A DNA stretch of 64,000 bases. Origin: Allorhizobium borbori. GTDB lineage: Bacteria; Pseudomonadota; Alphaproteobacteria; Rhizobiales; Rhizobiaceae. Below the pieces are notes generated by a model, which did no database searches, was not told where the DNA came from, and saw only the letters and a list, made by a program, of their open reading frames with translations. Of the stretch, positions 8,499 to 18,325 are shown in pieces. Location of the stretch: NCBI RefSeq assembly GCF_014196535.1, contig NZ_JACIDU010000008.1, positions 168,212 to 232,211 on the forward strand. The letters are read 5' to 3'. How positions within the stretch are numbered: the stretch's first letter is position 1; each line of letters opens with the position of its first letter. The translations under genes and the position numbers were made by a program.

Positions 8499-9236
8499 TC
8501 ATGCACCTGCGGCAATCATCACGTCGAGAAGGGCAAGTTCCTGTTCATCCGAGACAATGCCAGGATCGGACGCCATGACGAAGCGCAGCACCTGAGCGAT
8601 GCCGTTGAGGTGCGCTTTCATCAGGCGAACGGCTTCGGCCTCGTCATGCGCGGCAAGCGCCTTCTGGATGGCGGCATGTTCTTCCACCACCTCATCGAAG
8701 AAGCCTTCCTTCGGAAAGGCCTGACGGCGTAATCGATCAAGCTGACCGGTGGCTGCGTGAATCGTCTGCCAGATATTGGGGAAACCGGCAACAGCACAGA
8801 TCTGCCGGTGGAATTCGTTGTCGATGGTGAAGGCTTCGTCCGCATCCCGACGTTTCCCGGCCTCCTGCTGGCGGAACATCAGGAGGTCGAAGGCACGTTC
8901 ATGTGTCGAGTCAAAATTGCGCGCAGCCAGACGCACCATTCTGAGTTCGAGCGCATCGCGCACGATCTGACCTTCGATGACATCACGCACCGAGATCTTG
9001 TTGACGAATGTGCCACCGCTCGGGATGACATTGACAAGCCCCTCCTGCGCCAATCGGAGAACGGCCTCGCGCATCGGGGTGCGCGATATCGCAAGCTGGG
9101 CGCAGATTTCACGCTCCTGCAGGGCCACGCCCGGCTGCAATTTCATGGTTATGATCGCATCGCGAAGCTCGCTATAGGTCTTTGCGGCTTTCGGTTGACC
9201 ATCCCCGGCTTCTATCGGCCTGAATTCAAATTGCAT
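8499..9236 (-). CDS. GntR family transcriptional regulator, FCD domain
   Basis: The 245-residue product has an N-terminal winged helix (about 18-80; LAISRTPMREAVLRL is the recognition helix) and an FCD effector domain with the metal-ligand pattern D..H in IDNEFHRQI, H in EEHAAI and H in MKAHLNG. FCD regulators typically repress catabolic operons and are released by a carboxylate or amino acid. The ATG at 9236 is preceded by GGGGAAGAGA; the longer start at 9290 would overlap the neighbouring gene. It lies 46 bases downstream of the phospho-lyase-like gene and is the natural candidate to control the catabolic island. Confidence 0.9.
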   Translation of the reverse strand: MQFEFRPIEAGDGQPKAAKTYSELRDAIITMKLQPGVALQEREICAQLAISRTPMREAVLRLAQEGLVNVIPSGGTFVNKISVRDVIEGQIVRDALELRMVRLAARNFDSTHERAFDLLMFRQQEAGKRRDADEAFTIDNEFHRQICAVAGFPNIWQTIHAATGQLDRLRRQAFPKEGFFDEVVEEHAAIQKALAAHDEAEAVRLMKAHLNGIAQVLRFVMASDPGIVSDEQELALLDVMIAAGA

Positions 9237-9282
9237 GCGTCTCTTCCCCGTAACCTGATTGGCCCTAGCGTGCTGGACCTTT

Positions 9283-10617
9283 TCAGGCAAGCTCCGTCAA
9301 TACCGCTGCGAGCGATTCCAGGAAAATATCCGCGTGCTCGCGCTTAAATGGCAACGGCGGGCGGATTTTCAGCACATGCCCATAGGGGCTGGAAGCCGAA
9401 ATCAGTATCCGCTTGCGCCTCAATCCGTTGACAACAGCGAGCGCCAGGGCCCCGTCCGGCTCGCGGCTTTCGCGGTTTTTGACGAATTCGAGCCCTAGAA
9501 ACAGCCCCGCCCCACGGGCTTCGCCAACGCAGGCAAACTGTTGCTGGAGCCGTTTCATTCCCTCCAGCATATGATGACCTGTTGCGGCGGCATTTTCCAT
9601 GAGCTTTTCGTCGCGGATCACGTCGAGAACGGCGGATGCGGCCGCGATCGACACATGGTTCGCGCCGAACGTGTTGAAGTAGCGGATATCGCGCCCGAAC
9701 CGGTCCTGCACCTCGGCCTTCATGACGGCCGCCGCAATCGGAATACCGTTGCCCATCGGCTTGCCCATGACCGCAATATCGGGAACGATACCGTGACGCT
9801 CAAAGCCCCACATATGCGTTCCGGTGCGACCGAAACCGGGCTGCACCTCATCGGCAATGTAAAGCGCACCGTGTGCGTGCATCACATCGACGGTCTTCTG
9901 CAGGAAGCCGGCGGGATCGGGGAAGATGCCATCTGTCGAGAAAATGCTGTCGGCGATGAAGGCAGCCGGCCTGATACCATGGCGCATCATGAAGGCGATG
10001 GCCTTCTCCACCTCCTCTGCCAGCACCTCACCGACATCGCGGCCGTTCGCATTTGCCGGATCGGGCGCCGGCACGGTAAAGACGTGCTGTCCAAGCGGCA
10101 CGTTGGGACCAAGCGAGGGCGAGATTTCGACCGCAGCGGCTGTGACGCCGTGATACGCGTTTTCGGTGATGATGATGCCGGTGCCGCCCGTATAGTGGCG
10201 GGCGACCCGCAGCGCCAGATCGACCGCTTCCGACCCCGTACAGGTGAACATCACCCGGGTGATCTCTTCCGGGAAAGTGGCGAGAAGCCGCTCGGCATAG
10301 TTCAGGATATTCTCATCGAGATAGCGCGTGTGGGTATTGAGCACCAGCGCCTGCTTCGCCACGGCCTGCGCCACGTGTGGATGGCAATGCCCGACGGAAG
10401 GCACGTTGTTGTAGACGTCGAGATAGGCATTGTCCTCGGCATCGTAGAGCCACACGCCCTCGCCCCGCACCGGATGAACCGGTTCCTCGTAGAACAGGCG
10501 GTAGGAAGGTCCCAGCAGCGCCTGCCGCCGCTCGATCAGCCGGCGTTCACGCTCGGGCAGGCTGGCGAGCTTCGCTGGATCGAAGCCGTTGATCATCACG
10601 GGTGCGGTCTTTGTCAT
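9283..10617 (-). CDS. Class III aminotransferase-fold enzyme, AGXT2L/phospho-lyase type
   Basis: The 444-residue product is a class III PLP enzyme with the cofactor lysine K286 in the motif MGKPMGNG and the Asp256 site in IADEVQPGFGRTG. MGKP(M/I)GNG is the hallmark of the ethanolamine-phosphate / 5-phosphohydroxylysine phospho-lyase branch (human ETNPPL and PHYKPL) rather than ordinary transaminases. Those enzymes eliminate phosphate and ammonia from an O-phosphorylated amino alcohol. The gene lies 10 bases downstream of an APH-fold kinase, which would make the phosphorylated substrate. The ATG at 10617 is chosen since the upstream in-frame start falls inside the kinase gene; MINGFD eight codons on is an alternative. 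Ordinary transamination cannot be excluded. Confidence 0.85.
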   Translation of the reverse strand: MTKTAPVMINGFDPAKLASLPERERRLIERRQALLGPSYRLFYEEPVHPVRGEGVWLYDAEDNAYLDVYNNVPSVGHCHPHVAQAVAKQALVLNTHTRYLDENILNYAERLLATFPEEITRVMFTCTGSEAVDLALRVARHYTGGTGIIITENAYHGVTAAAVEISPSLGPNVPLGQHVFTVPAPDPANANGRDVGEVLAEEVEKAIAFMMRHGIRPAAFIADSIFSTDGIFPDPAGFLQKTVDVMHAHGALYIADEVQPGFGRTGTHMWGFERHGIVPDIAVMGKPMGNGIPIAAAVMKAEVQDRFGRDIRYFNTFGANHVSIAAASAVLDVIRDEKLMENAAATGHHMLEGMKRLQQQFACVGEARGAGLFLGLEFVKNRESREPDGALALAVVNGLRRKRILISASSPYGHVLKIRPPLPFKREHADIFLESLAAVLTELA

Positions 10618-10627
10618 CGGTTCTATC

Positions 10628-11677
10628 CTATCGGAAAACGGCTGCAAAACGGCGGGCAGCTTCGGCTTCGCCGGCGGCATCGAGACGGGCGAACTGCCGC
10701 TCGACCGTCGGGCTGTTGCGCGTCAGGAAGTCCCGCTGCTCGGGAAACAGGCTGCACCGCCATTCGGGAATGGCAAGCCGCATCGTCATGCGCATGACGA
10801 TGGCGGGATAAAGCAGGCCGATCTCGTCATCGGACAGGCTCTTCAGCGTGGCGTAACCTTCAAGGAACTCGACGGCGGCTGTCACCGGATCGTCCGCTTC
10901 GCCCATCTGGTAGGCGGCGCCGACGGCCACGTCGAAGAGAACAGGCGCATGCACCATGTCGCCAAAGTCGATGATCCCGCTGATGACATCCGGATGATCC
11001 GGATCGACCAGAATATTTTCCATGTTGAAATCGTTATGGACGACCTGCGCGGGAAGGCTTGCCATGGCCGGCACGATCCGCGCATCGAAATCATCGACGG
11101 CCTTTTCCAGCCGCGCCCGGATGGGCTGGTCACCGAAGGCCGGCAGAAGGCCACGCATGCCGCCCGCATGTTTCATGTCCCAGGTAATGCGGTGATGCGC
11201 CGCCTCATGGGTGAAATCGGCAAGCGCCCTCTGCATGCGGGCGAGCCAGATGCCGACGGCGCGGCGTTGGGCTTTTGAATGCGGCGCGCTTTTCTGCGAC
11301 TTGCCGGGGACGAAAGTGACCATGCGCACGCTGCGCTCCTGACCGCCGCGATCGACCATGCGGAAGTCGGCCTCACCATCGACAGTGCGGATGATGCGCT
11401 GGACGGGTATCTCCGGATCATGGGTCTCGACATGGATGAGCGCCTGGCTGTGCATCGATGTCACGGCCTGGCTTTCCGCCGGGTTCAGGATCTTGAGAAG
11501 ATACTCCGTTCCATCCGCCAGCGTCAGGCGATAGTTCGAATCCTTTTCGCCCCATAGCCACTCGGCCTTGCCGTCGAGACCGTATTTCTCGCGCGCGATG
11601 GTTTGAGCCTCGTCCGCACTGACGATTACCGCCTCGGTCTTCAGTTCCGCACCAACGGTCGTGGCCGCTGCCGTCAT
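10628..11677 (-). CDS. APH-fold small-molecule kinase (hydroxylysine kinase-like)
   Basis: The 349-residue product is an aminoglycoside-phosphotransferase-fold kinase: ATP-anchoring lysine K62 in YLLKIL, catalytic loop HNDFNMEN (H214, D216, N221) and metal-binding IDFGD (D237). Members of this branch include hydroxylysine kinase and choline/ethanolamine kinases. AAGGA precedes the ATG at 11677. It is directly followed (10 bases) by the phospho-lyase-like aminotransferase, the pairing known for hydroxylysine breakdown and frequent in bacteria. A role in antibiotic resistance is unlikely given the context. The substrate hydroxyl amino compound is inferred, not proven. Confidence 0.85.
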   Translation of the reverse strand: MTAAATTVGAELKTEAVIVSADEAQTIAREKYGLDGKAEWLWGEKDSNYRLTLADGTEYLLKILNPAESQAVTSMHSQALIHVETHDPEIPVQRIIRTVDGEADFRMVDRGGQERSVRMVTFVPGKSQKSAPHSKAQRRAVGIWLARMQRALADFTHEAAHHRITWDMKHAGGMRGLLPAFGDQPIRARLEKAVDDFDARIVPAMASLPAQVVHNDFNMENILVDPDHPDVISGIIDFGDMVHAPVLFDVAVGAAYQMGEADDPVTAAVEFLEGYATLKSLSDDEIGLLYPAIVMRMTMRLAIPEWRCSLFPEQRDFLTRNSPTVERQFARLDAAGEAEAARRFAAVFR

Positions 11678-11704
11678 GAATATGTCCTTTGTCTGAATTC
11701 GTTC

Positions 11705-11728
11705 CCCTTCCCGGCTCACCGGGAAGGG
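11705..11728 (-). terminator. Hairpin between amidase and kinase genes
   Basis: A perfect 10-bp stem (CCCTTCCCGG / CCGGGAAGGG) with a CTCA loop lies between the amidase stop codon and the kinase start. There is no T-run after it, so it may be an attenuating or mRNA-stabilising hairpin rather than a full intrinsic terminator. Confidence 0.5.
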
Positions 11729-11746
11729 CGCTCTGTTGGGTTCTGC

Positions 11747-13177
11747 TCAGGCCGGCTTGCGCGGCGCGGTCAGGAATTCCTCCGGCCAGGCGGCCTGATA
11801 GGCAGCGGCAAGCTTCAACACGATATCGTCGCGGTAGCGCGGGCCGACGAATTGCAGACCGACCGGCAGACCGCCCTTGTCGAAACCGCAGGGCACGGAA
11901 ACCGCCGGCTGCCCGGTCATATTGAACGGATAGGTAAAGGGCGACCAGTCGGACCAGTCCTTGCCCTCGATGCCGCCGGGGAAATCGACACCGGCTTCGA
12001 TGGCCGTCACCGGCATGGTCGGCAGCATCAGCGCGTCGTATTTTTCATGGAACAGCGCCATGCAGACCTTGAGATCTGCGCGCACCTGTTCGGCGGCAAC
12101 GTAATCCGTGGCCGAATAGGTCTTGCCCTTCTCGTAGATTTTCACGAGACCGGGATCCATCATCGCGAACTGTTCCGGCGTTGGATTGGCCAGCATCACC
12201 GTCTTGGCTTCCGCCGCATACCAGAGCGCGATCAGCGCATCCTGCGGGTTGGCAAAACCTGGATCGACCTCCTCGACGATAGCGCCCATGTCGGCCAGAC
12301 GCTCGGCAGCGCGCTGCACGGCTGCCGCCACATCCGGCTGCACTTCCGCATAACCGAGATTGCGGCTGTAGCCGATCTTCATGCCCTTGACGGACGCGTT
12401 CTTGATCGTTTCCTTCCAGTCCGGCACCGGCGTCGGGCAGGTGCCGTACATGGCGAGCGGCGTCGGGCCGGTCGTGGCGTTGAGGAACAACGCGGAATCC
12501 TCGACCGTACGTGTCAGCGGGCCGCGATGGGCAAGCTCGAACAGGGCGGTCGGCGTATCCGCCGGGATCCAGCCATAGGTGGGCTTGATACCGAAGCAGC
12601 CGGAGAAGGACGAGGGAATGCGGATCGAACCCGCGCCATCCGATCCCTCATGCAGGACGCCCATATTGAGGGCCGCGGCAACGGCGGCACCGCCGGAGGA
12701 GCCACCTGATGCACGGTCCGTGCGCCAGGGGTTCAGTGTATTGCCGAAAGCCGGCCCATGGGTCACGCCCTTCCAGCCGAACTCCGGCGAGGTCGTGGTG
12801 CCGATAACCGTCACGCCAGCACCACGCAGGCGCTGCATGATGAGGAATTCCTTGTCCGAAGGGGTCGTTGCGCCCAGTGCGGAACCGCGACGCCACGGAA
12901 TACCTTTCACCGGGGTTAGTTCCTTGATCGTCGTCGGCGCGCCATCGATGGGTGAAAGCGGCTCGCCCTTTTTCCAGCGGGCTTCGGATTCCCTTGCCGC
13001 CTCAAGCGCCAGATCCGGCACGACATAGGCAAAGGCATTGACGTCCCGATTGAAGCGTTCGATCCGATCGAGCGAGGCTTTTGCCGCTTCGACCGGAGAA
13101 GCCTTGCCGGAGGCGAAGAGCGCGGAAAGCTCCGCTGCGCTCATCTCGCCGAGATCGGTCTTTTCGAAACCGCTCAT
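11747..13177 (-). CDS. Amidase signature family amidase
   Basis: The 476-residue product has the complete Ser-cisSer-Lys triad of the amidase signature family: K85 in TTIKELTP, the Gly/Ser-rich segment ASGGSSGGAA with the cis-serine at 160/161, and the nucleophile S184 in GSDGAGSIRIP. It hydrolyses a carboxamide or related amide in the cytosol. AAGGGGAA stands before the ATG at 13177. It is flanked by hairpins on both sides and lies between an aminotransferase and the kinase/phospho-lyase pair, so it probably processes an amide taken up by the adjacent transporter. GatA is unlikely because gatB and gatC are absent and the context is catabolic. Confidence 0.9.
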   Translation of the reverse strand: MSGFEKTDLGEMSAAELSALFASGKASPVEAAKASLDRIERFNRDVNAFAYVVPDLALEAARESEARWKKGEPLSPIDGAPTTIKELTPVKGIPWRRGSALGATTPSDKEFLIMQRLRGAGVTVIGTTTSPEFGWKGVTHGPAFGNTLNPWRTDRASGGSSGGAAVAAALNMGVLHEGSDGAGSIRIPSSFSGCFGIKPTYGWIPADTPTALFELAHRGPLTRTVEDSALFLNATTGPTPLAMYGTCPTPVPDWKETIKNASVKGMKIGYSRNLGYAEVQPDVAAAVQRAAERLADMGAIVEEVDPGFANPQDALIALWYAAEAKTVMLANPTPEQFAMMDPGLVKIYEKGKTYSATDYVAAEQVRADLKVCMALFHEKYDALMLPTMPVTAIEAGVDFPGGIEGKDWSDWSPFTYPFNMTGQPAVSVPCGFDKGGLPVGLQFVGPRYRDDIVLKLAAAYQAAWPEEFLTAPRKPA

Positions 13178-13329
13178 GATTATTCCCCTTTATGGATGAT
13201 CGGCTGGAAAGTGGCGCGGTCGCCACGTTCCTCTTGTTTCGTGCGGCGAACGCGATCATCCGGCCCGGCACCGCCTAAGAACGGGCGCGGTCGCGGTGAC
13301 GGCAGCCGCCACGGGATTTCCAAAAGAGT

Positions 13330-13356
13330 GGGTGAGGCGCATGACGCCCCTCACCC
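13330..13356 (-). terminator. Probable intrinsic terminator after the class III aminotransferase
   Basis: GGGTGAGGCGC and GCCCCTCACCC form an 11-bp stem with one mismatch. Read on the minus strand it follows the aminotransferase stop codon at once and is trailed by CTCTTTT. It should end the transporter-aminotransferase transcript and separate it from the amidase unit. Confidence 0.6.
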
Positions 13357-13368
13357 GTTCCGTTGCAA

Positions 13369-14721
13369 TCAGGCGCGGGCGGCGGCGACCTTGTCCAGCG
13401 CGCGGGCCACGCAGGCGAACATGTCATCGATCTGCTCGGCCGTGATGATCAGCGGCGGGCAGAAGCAGAGCGCCTCAGCCACGTTGCGGCAAATCAGACC
13501 TTCTTCCTCGCAAGCGGCGGAAAGGGCTGCAGCGGCATCCCCTGCTGCGGCACCTTCCCACGGCTTCATTTCCAGAGCGCCGATGAGGCCGACGCCGCGC
13601 GAGGAATGGGCCAGCGGATGTTCCGCGAGCTTGGCGAGACCGCCGAGGAACTTCTCTTCCAGACGGGCAGCATTGCCGACGAGATCGCGCTCCTGAATGA
13701 TCTTCAGGTTTTCAAGGCCGACAGCCGTGGCGACCGGATGACCCGAAGCCGTGAAGCCGTGGCCGAACACGCCGATGCGGTTCGATTCATCGGCGATCGG
13801 CTGGTAGAAGCGGTCGTTCACGATGATGGCCGAGAGCGGCATGTAGGAAGACGAGATCTGCTTGGAGACAACCAGAACATCCGGCTTGATGTTGAAGGTT
13901 TCGCAGGCAAACATCTTGCCGGTTCGGCCAAAGCCGCAGATCACTTCGTCGGCAACGAGCAGGATATCGTACTTGTTGAGGATTTCCTGAACGCCTTCCC
14001 AGTAGCCGGCCGGCGGCGTGAGAACGCCACCGGCGCCCATGACCGGCTCGCCCCAGAAAGCGGCAATCGTTTCCGGGCCTTCCTTCAGGATCAGGTCTTC
14101 CAGATCCTTGAGGATACGGGCCGTGAATTCGGTTTCGCTTTCGCCTTCAAGGCCGAAATGGACATAGGAGGGGCAGGATGTGTGGATCATGCGATCCAGC
14201 GGCAAGTCGAAGCTTTCATGGTTGCGCGGCAGGCCGGTGATCGAAGCCGACGCGATGGTGACGCCGTGATAGCCCTTCACGCGACCGATGATCTTCTTCT
14301 TGTCCTTGAGGCCGAGCGCGTTGGAACGGTACCACACCATCTTGCAGGCAAGGTCGTTTGCTTCAGAACCCGACGAGGTGAAGTGCACCTTCGACATCGG
14401 CACCGGCGCCATCTTGATCAGCATCTCAGCCAGATCGATGGAAGGGCCATGCGTCTTGTAAGAGAAAGTGTGGTAGTATGGCAGCTTTTCCATCTGCGCC
14501 TTGGCGACTTCGGCGAGACGCTTCTCACCAAAGCCGAGCGCCACCGACCACAGGCCGGCCATGCCCTCGATGTAGCGCTTGCCCGACGTGTCCGTCACGT
14601 AGATGCCATCGCCGGATTCGATCACCAGGCCGCCCGTCTTCTCGTACTTGCGCAGATTGACGTTGGGGTGAAGCTGGTAGGCGATGTCACGCGCTTCGAT
14701 GGAGTTGGGAACGATTGTCAT
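13369..14721 (-). CDS. Class III (omega-amino acid/diamine type) aminotransferase
   Basis: The 450-residue product is a full-length class III aminotransferase. Landmarks are FTSSGSEAND (cofactor phosphate site), VKGYHGVT, LVADEVICGFGRTG with the pyridine-N Asp, and the PLP lysine in VVSKQISSSYMP. The family includes beta-alanine, taurine, putrescine and 4-aminobutyrate:pyruvate transaminases. CGGAG lies before the ATG. It follows the ABC ATPase gene by 53 bases on the same strand and so is likely the last gene of the transporter operon, converting the imported amine or omega-amino acid to a semialdehyde. The exact substrate is not predictable. Confidence 0.9.
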   Translation of the reverse strand: MTIVPNSIEARDIAYQLHPNVNLRKYEKTGGLVIESGDGIYVTDTSGKRYIEGMAGLWSVALGFGEKRLAEVAKAQMEKLPYYHTFSYKTHGPSIDLAEMLIKMAPVPMSKVHFTSSGSEANDLACKMVWYRSNALGLKDKKKIIGRVKGYHGVTIASASITGLPRNHESFDLPLDRMIHTSCPSYVHFGLEGESETEFTARILKDLEDLILKEGPETIAAFWGEPVMGAGGVLTPPAGYWEGVQEILNKYDILLVADEVICGFGRTGKMFACETFNIKPDVLVVSKQISSSYMPLSAIIVNDRFYQPIADESNRIGVFGHGFTASGHPVATAVGLENLKIIQERDLVGNAARLEEKFLGGLAKLAEHPLAHSSRGVGLIGALEMKPWEGAAAGDAAAALSAACEEEGLICRNVAEALCFCPPLIITAEQIDDMFACVARALDKVAAARA

Positions 14722-14774
14722 GGTTGGCTCCGTTGTTGGATCTTCGTATCTTGAATTGGCGGATTTGCCGGGGA

Positions 14775-16439
<1,665 letters not shown>

Positions 16440-16449
16440 GCGGCCCTCC

Positions 16450-17289
16450 TCACTTGCCACGCCGCGAAAGGCGCGGATTGAGTGCATCGTTCAGTCCTTC
16501 GCCGATGAGATTGAGCGCGAGAACGGTGAGCAGGATGGCGGCGCCGGGGAAGAAGCTGACCCACCAGGCCTGACGGATGACGGTGCGGCCTGCGCCGATG
16601 ATATAACCCCACGACATGACATTGCGGTCACCGAGCCCGAGGAAAGAAAGCGAGCTTTCAATCAGGATCGCGGCGGCGACCATCATCGAAGCCAGCACGA
16701 TGATCGGCGACAGCGTATTGGGCAGGATCTGCCGCCAGATGATGGTGGCGTGGGTCTGACCGGAGAGAACCGCGGCCTCCACGAATTCGCGGGATTTCAG
16801 CGACATGACCTCGCCACGCAGCAAGCGGGCGACCGGCGGCCAGGAGACGATGGCAATGGCGATGACGATGGAGGTGATCGACGGCTGGAAGATGGCGACC
16901 AGCACGACGGCAAGCGCGAAGCTTGGCACCGACTGGAAGAACTCGGTGAAGCGCATGAGGACATCATCCACCCAGCCGCCGAAGTAACCGGCCAGCGCGC
17001 CGATCGGAATGCCGATCAGCAGGGAGACGACCGTCGAGACCAGCCCGACCAGCAGCGAGACGCTGGCGCCGTGGGCAAGACCGGAGGCGAGGTCGCGGCC
17101 CATAGGGTCCGTGCCCAGCAGAAACTTGTCCATGGTGAAGGGCGGAATGAACGGTCGCTGCACCATCGCCCAGGGCGATTTCGGAAACAGGAAGGGAGCC
17201 GCCGCCGAAAGCGCGATGACGGCGACGAGGATGACGAGGCCAATGACCGCGCCCTTGTTGCGCGCGAAGCGTTTCCAGAAATCCTTCAT
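16450..17289 (-). CDS. ABC transporter permease, DppC/OppC type
   Basis: The 279-residue product is a membrane-spanning subunit with an N-terminal cytoplasmic stretch (KDFWKRFARNKG), a first helix at about 13-33, then the DPMGRDL motif typical of DppC-type permeases and the EAA-loop region SREFVEAAVLSG. It forms the inner-membrane channel together with the DppB-type subunit. Its ATG overlaps the stop of the upstream permease by four bases (ATGA), indicating translational coupling. Confidence 0.93.
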   Translation of the reverse strand: MKDFWKRFARNKGAVIGLVILVAVIALSAAAPFLFPKSPWAMVQRPFIPPFTMDKFLLGTDPMGRDLASGLAHGASVSLLVGLVSTVVSLLIGIPIGALAGYFGGWVDDVLMRFTEFFQSVPSFALAVVLVAIFQPSITSIVIAIAIVSWPPVARLLRGEVMSLKSREFVEAAVLSGQTHATIIWRQILPNTLSPIIVLASMMVAAAILIESSLSFLGLGDRNVMSWGYIIGAGRTVIRQAWWVSFFPGAAILLTVLALNLIGEGLNDALNPRLSRRGK

Positions 17290-18257
17290 GACGTCACCCG
17301 GATGCGCGGATCGACGACGCGGTAGAGAACGTCAGTGATCAGGTTGAAGAGGAGCACCATGGCGGCGGAAATGACGAAGACGCCGAGCAGCAGATTGTAA
17401 TCGCGCTGGGAAAGCGCTTCGAACATCAAGCGCCCGATGCCCGGCCAGGCGAAGACGGTTTCAATGAGAACTGCACCCCCGACAAGCTGACCGGCCTGAA
17501 GACCCGCCAGCGTGACGACCGGCAAAAGCGCGTTGCGAAGCACATGACGCCGCTGGATGACGCCGGGCCGCAAGCCCTTGGCCTTCGCCGTCTTCACGAA
17601 GTCCATCGTGTTGACCTCAAGCATCGAGGCCCGCGTCATGCGGACATAGACAGCCATGAAGAACAGCCCGAGCGTCAGCGCCGGCAGAACGAGATGGCTG
17701 AGAATATCGAGCGCGCGCGCAATGCCGGTATAACCAGCCCCGACCGTTTCGTAGCCGAAGCCCGGAAGCCAGCCGAGTTGAACGGAAAAGAGCAGAACGG
17801 CCATCAGTGCCAGCCAGAAGAGTGGCGTGGCATAGAAGATCAGCGCGACCATGGAAATCAGCGTATCCGACCAACGCCCCTGCCGCGCGGACGCAACCGC
17901 ACCGGCGAGAATGCCGAGACCAAGCGAGATGACAAAGGCCGAGAGCGACAGAAGGAGCGTCGCCGGCAAGCGGTCGGCGATCAGGTCGAGTACGGGAAAC
18001 TGCTGGCGATACGAATAGCCGAGGTCAAGCTGAACGACCGACTTGAGGTAGATGAAAAGCTGCATGTAGAGCGGCTGATCGAGGCCAAAGCGCTCACGAA
18101 GCTGCTGCAGGAAGACGGCATCCGTCTCACCTGCTTCCCCCGCCATGACGGCTGCCGGGTCACCCGGCGCGGCATGGATGAGGAAGAAGTTGAGGATGGT
18201 GATGCATATCAGGATGACGATTGCCTTCAGCAATCGCCCCGCGATGAAACGCGCCAT
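17286..18257 (-). CDS. ABC transporter permease, DppB/OppB type
   Basis: The 323-residue product starts with RLLKAIVILICITILNFFLI and HAAPGDPA, the standard DppB N-terminus, has the FGLDQPLYMQ segment and the EAA-like MDFVKTAKAKGL loop. Five to six helices follow. It pairs with the DppC-type protein encoded downstream with a 4-base overlap. The substrate class (oligopeptide, nickel, opine or glutathione-like) cannot be fixed from the permease. Confidence 0.93.
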   Translation of the reverse strand: MARFIAGRLLKAIVILICITILNFFLIHAAPGDPAAVMAGEAGETDAVFLQQLRERFGLDQPLYMQLFIYLKSVVQLDLGYSYRQQFPVLDLIADRLPATLLLSLSAFVISLGLGILAGAVASARQGRWSDTLISMVALIFYATPLFWLALMAVLLFSVQLGWLPGFGYETVGAGYTGIARALDILSHLVLPALTLGLFFMAVYVRMTRASMLEVNTMDFVKTAKAKGLRPGVIQRRHVLRNALLPVVTLAGLQAGQLVGGAVLIETVFAWPGIGRLMFEALSQRDYNLLLGVFVISAAMVLLFNLITDVLYRVVDPRIRVTS

Positions 18258-18287
18258 GAGGACCTATCCCGTTCGTGTTGCAGGAGG

Positions 18288-18310
18288 GACCGGCGGAGAA
18301 CCCGCCGGTC
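18288..18310 (-). promoter_or_regulatory. Intra-operon hairpin between binding protein and permease genes
   Basis: GACCGGCGG and CCGCCGGTC form a perfect 9-bp stem around a 5-base loop between the binding-protein stop and the permease start. There is no T-run. Hairpins at this position in ABC operons commonly protect the upstream mRNA so that the binding protein is made in excess. Confidence 0.55.
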
Positions 18311-18325
18311 CGGTCTTCCGAGCCG

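Noticed and set aside
7438..8595. 385-codon plus-strand frame over the deacetylase gene
   Set aside because: His/Arg-rich antisense translation without domains; the minus strand has intact CE4 motifs.
9541..10797. 418-codon plus-strand frame over the phospho-lyase and kinase genes
   Set aside because: Antisense shadow spanning two real genes with no recognisable motif.
13363..14754. 463-codon plus-strand frame opposite the class III aminotransferase
   Set aside because: Complementary shadow with almost the same ends; the minus strand carries the PLP lysine and cofactor motifs.
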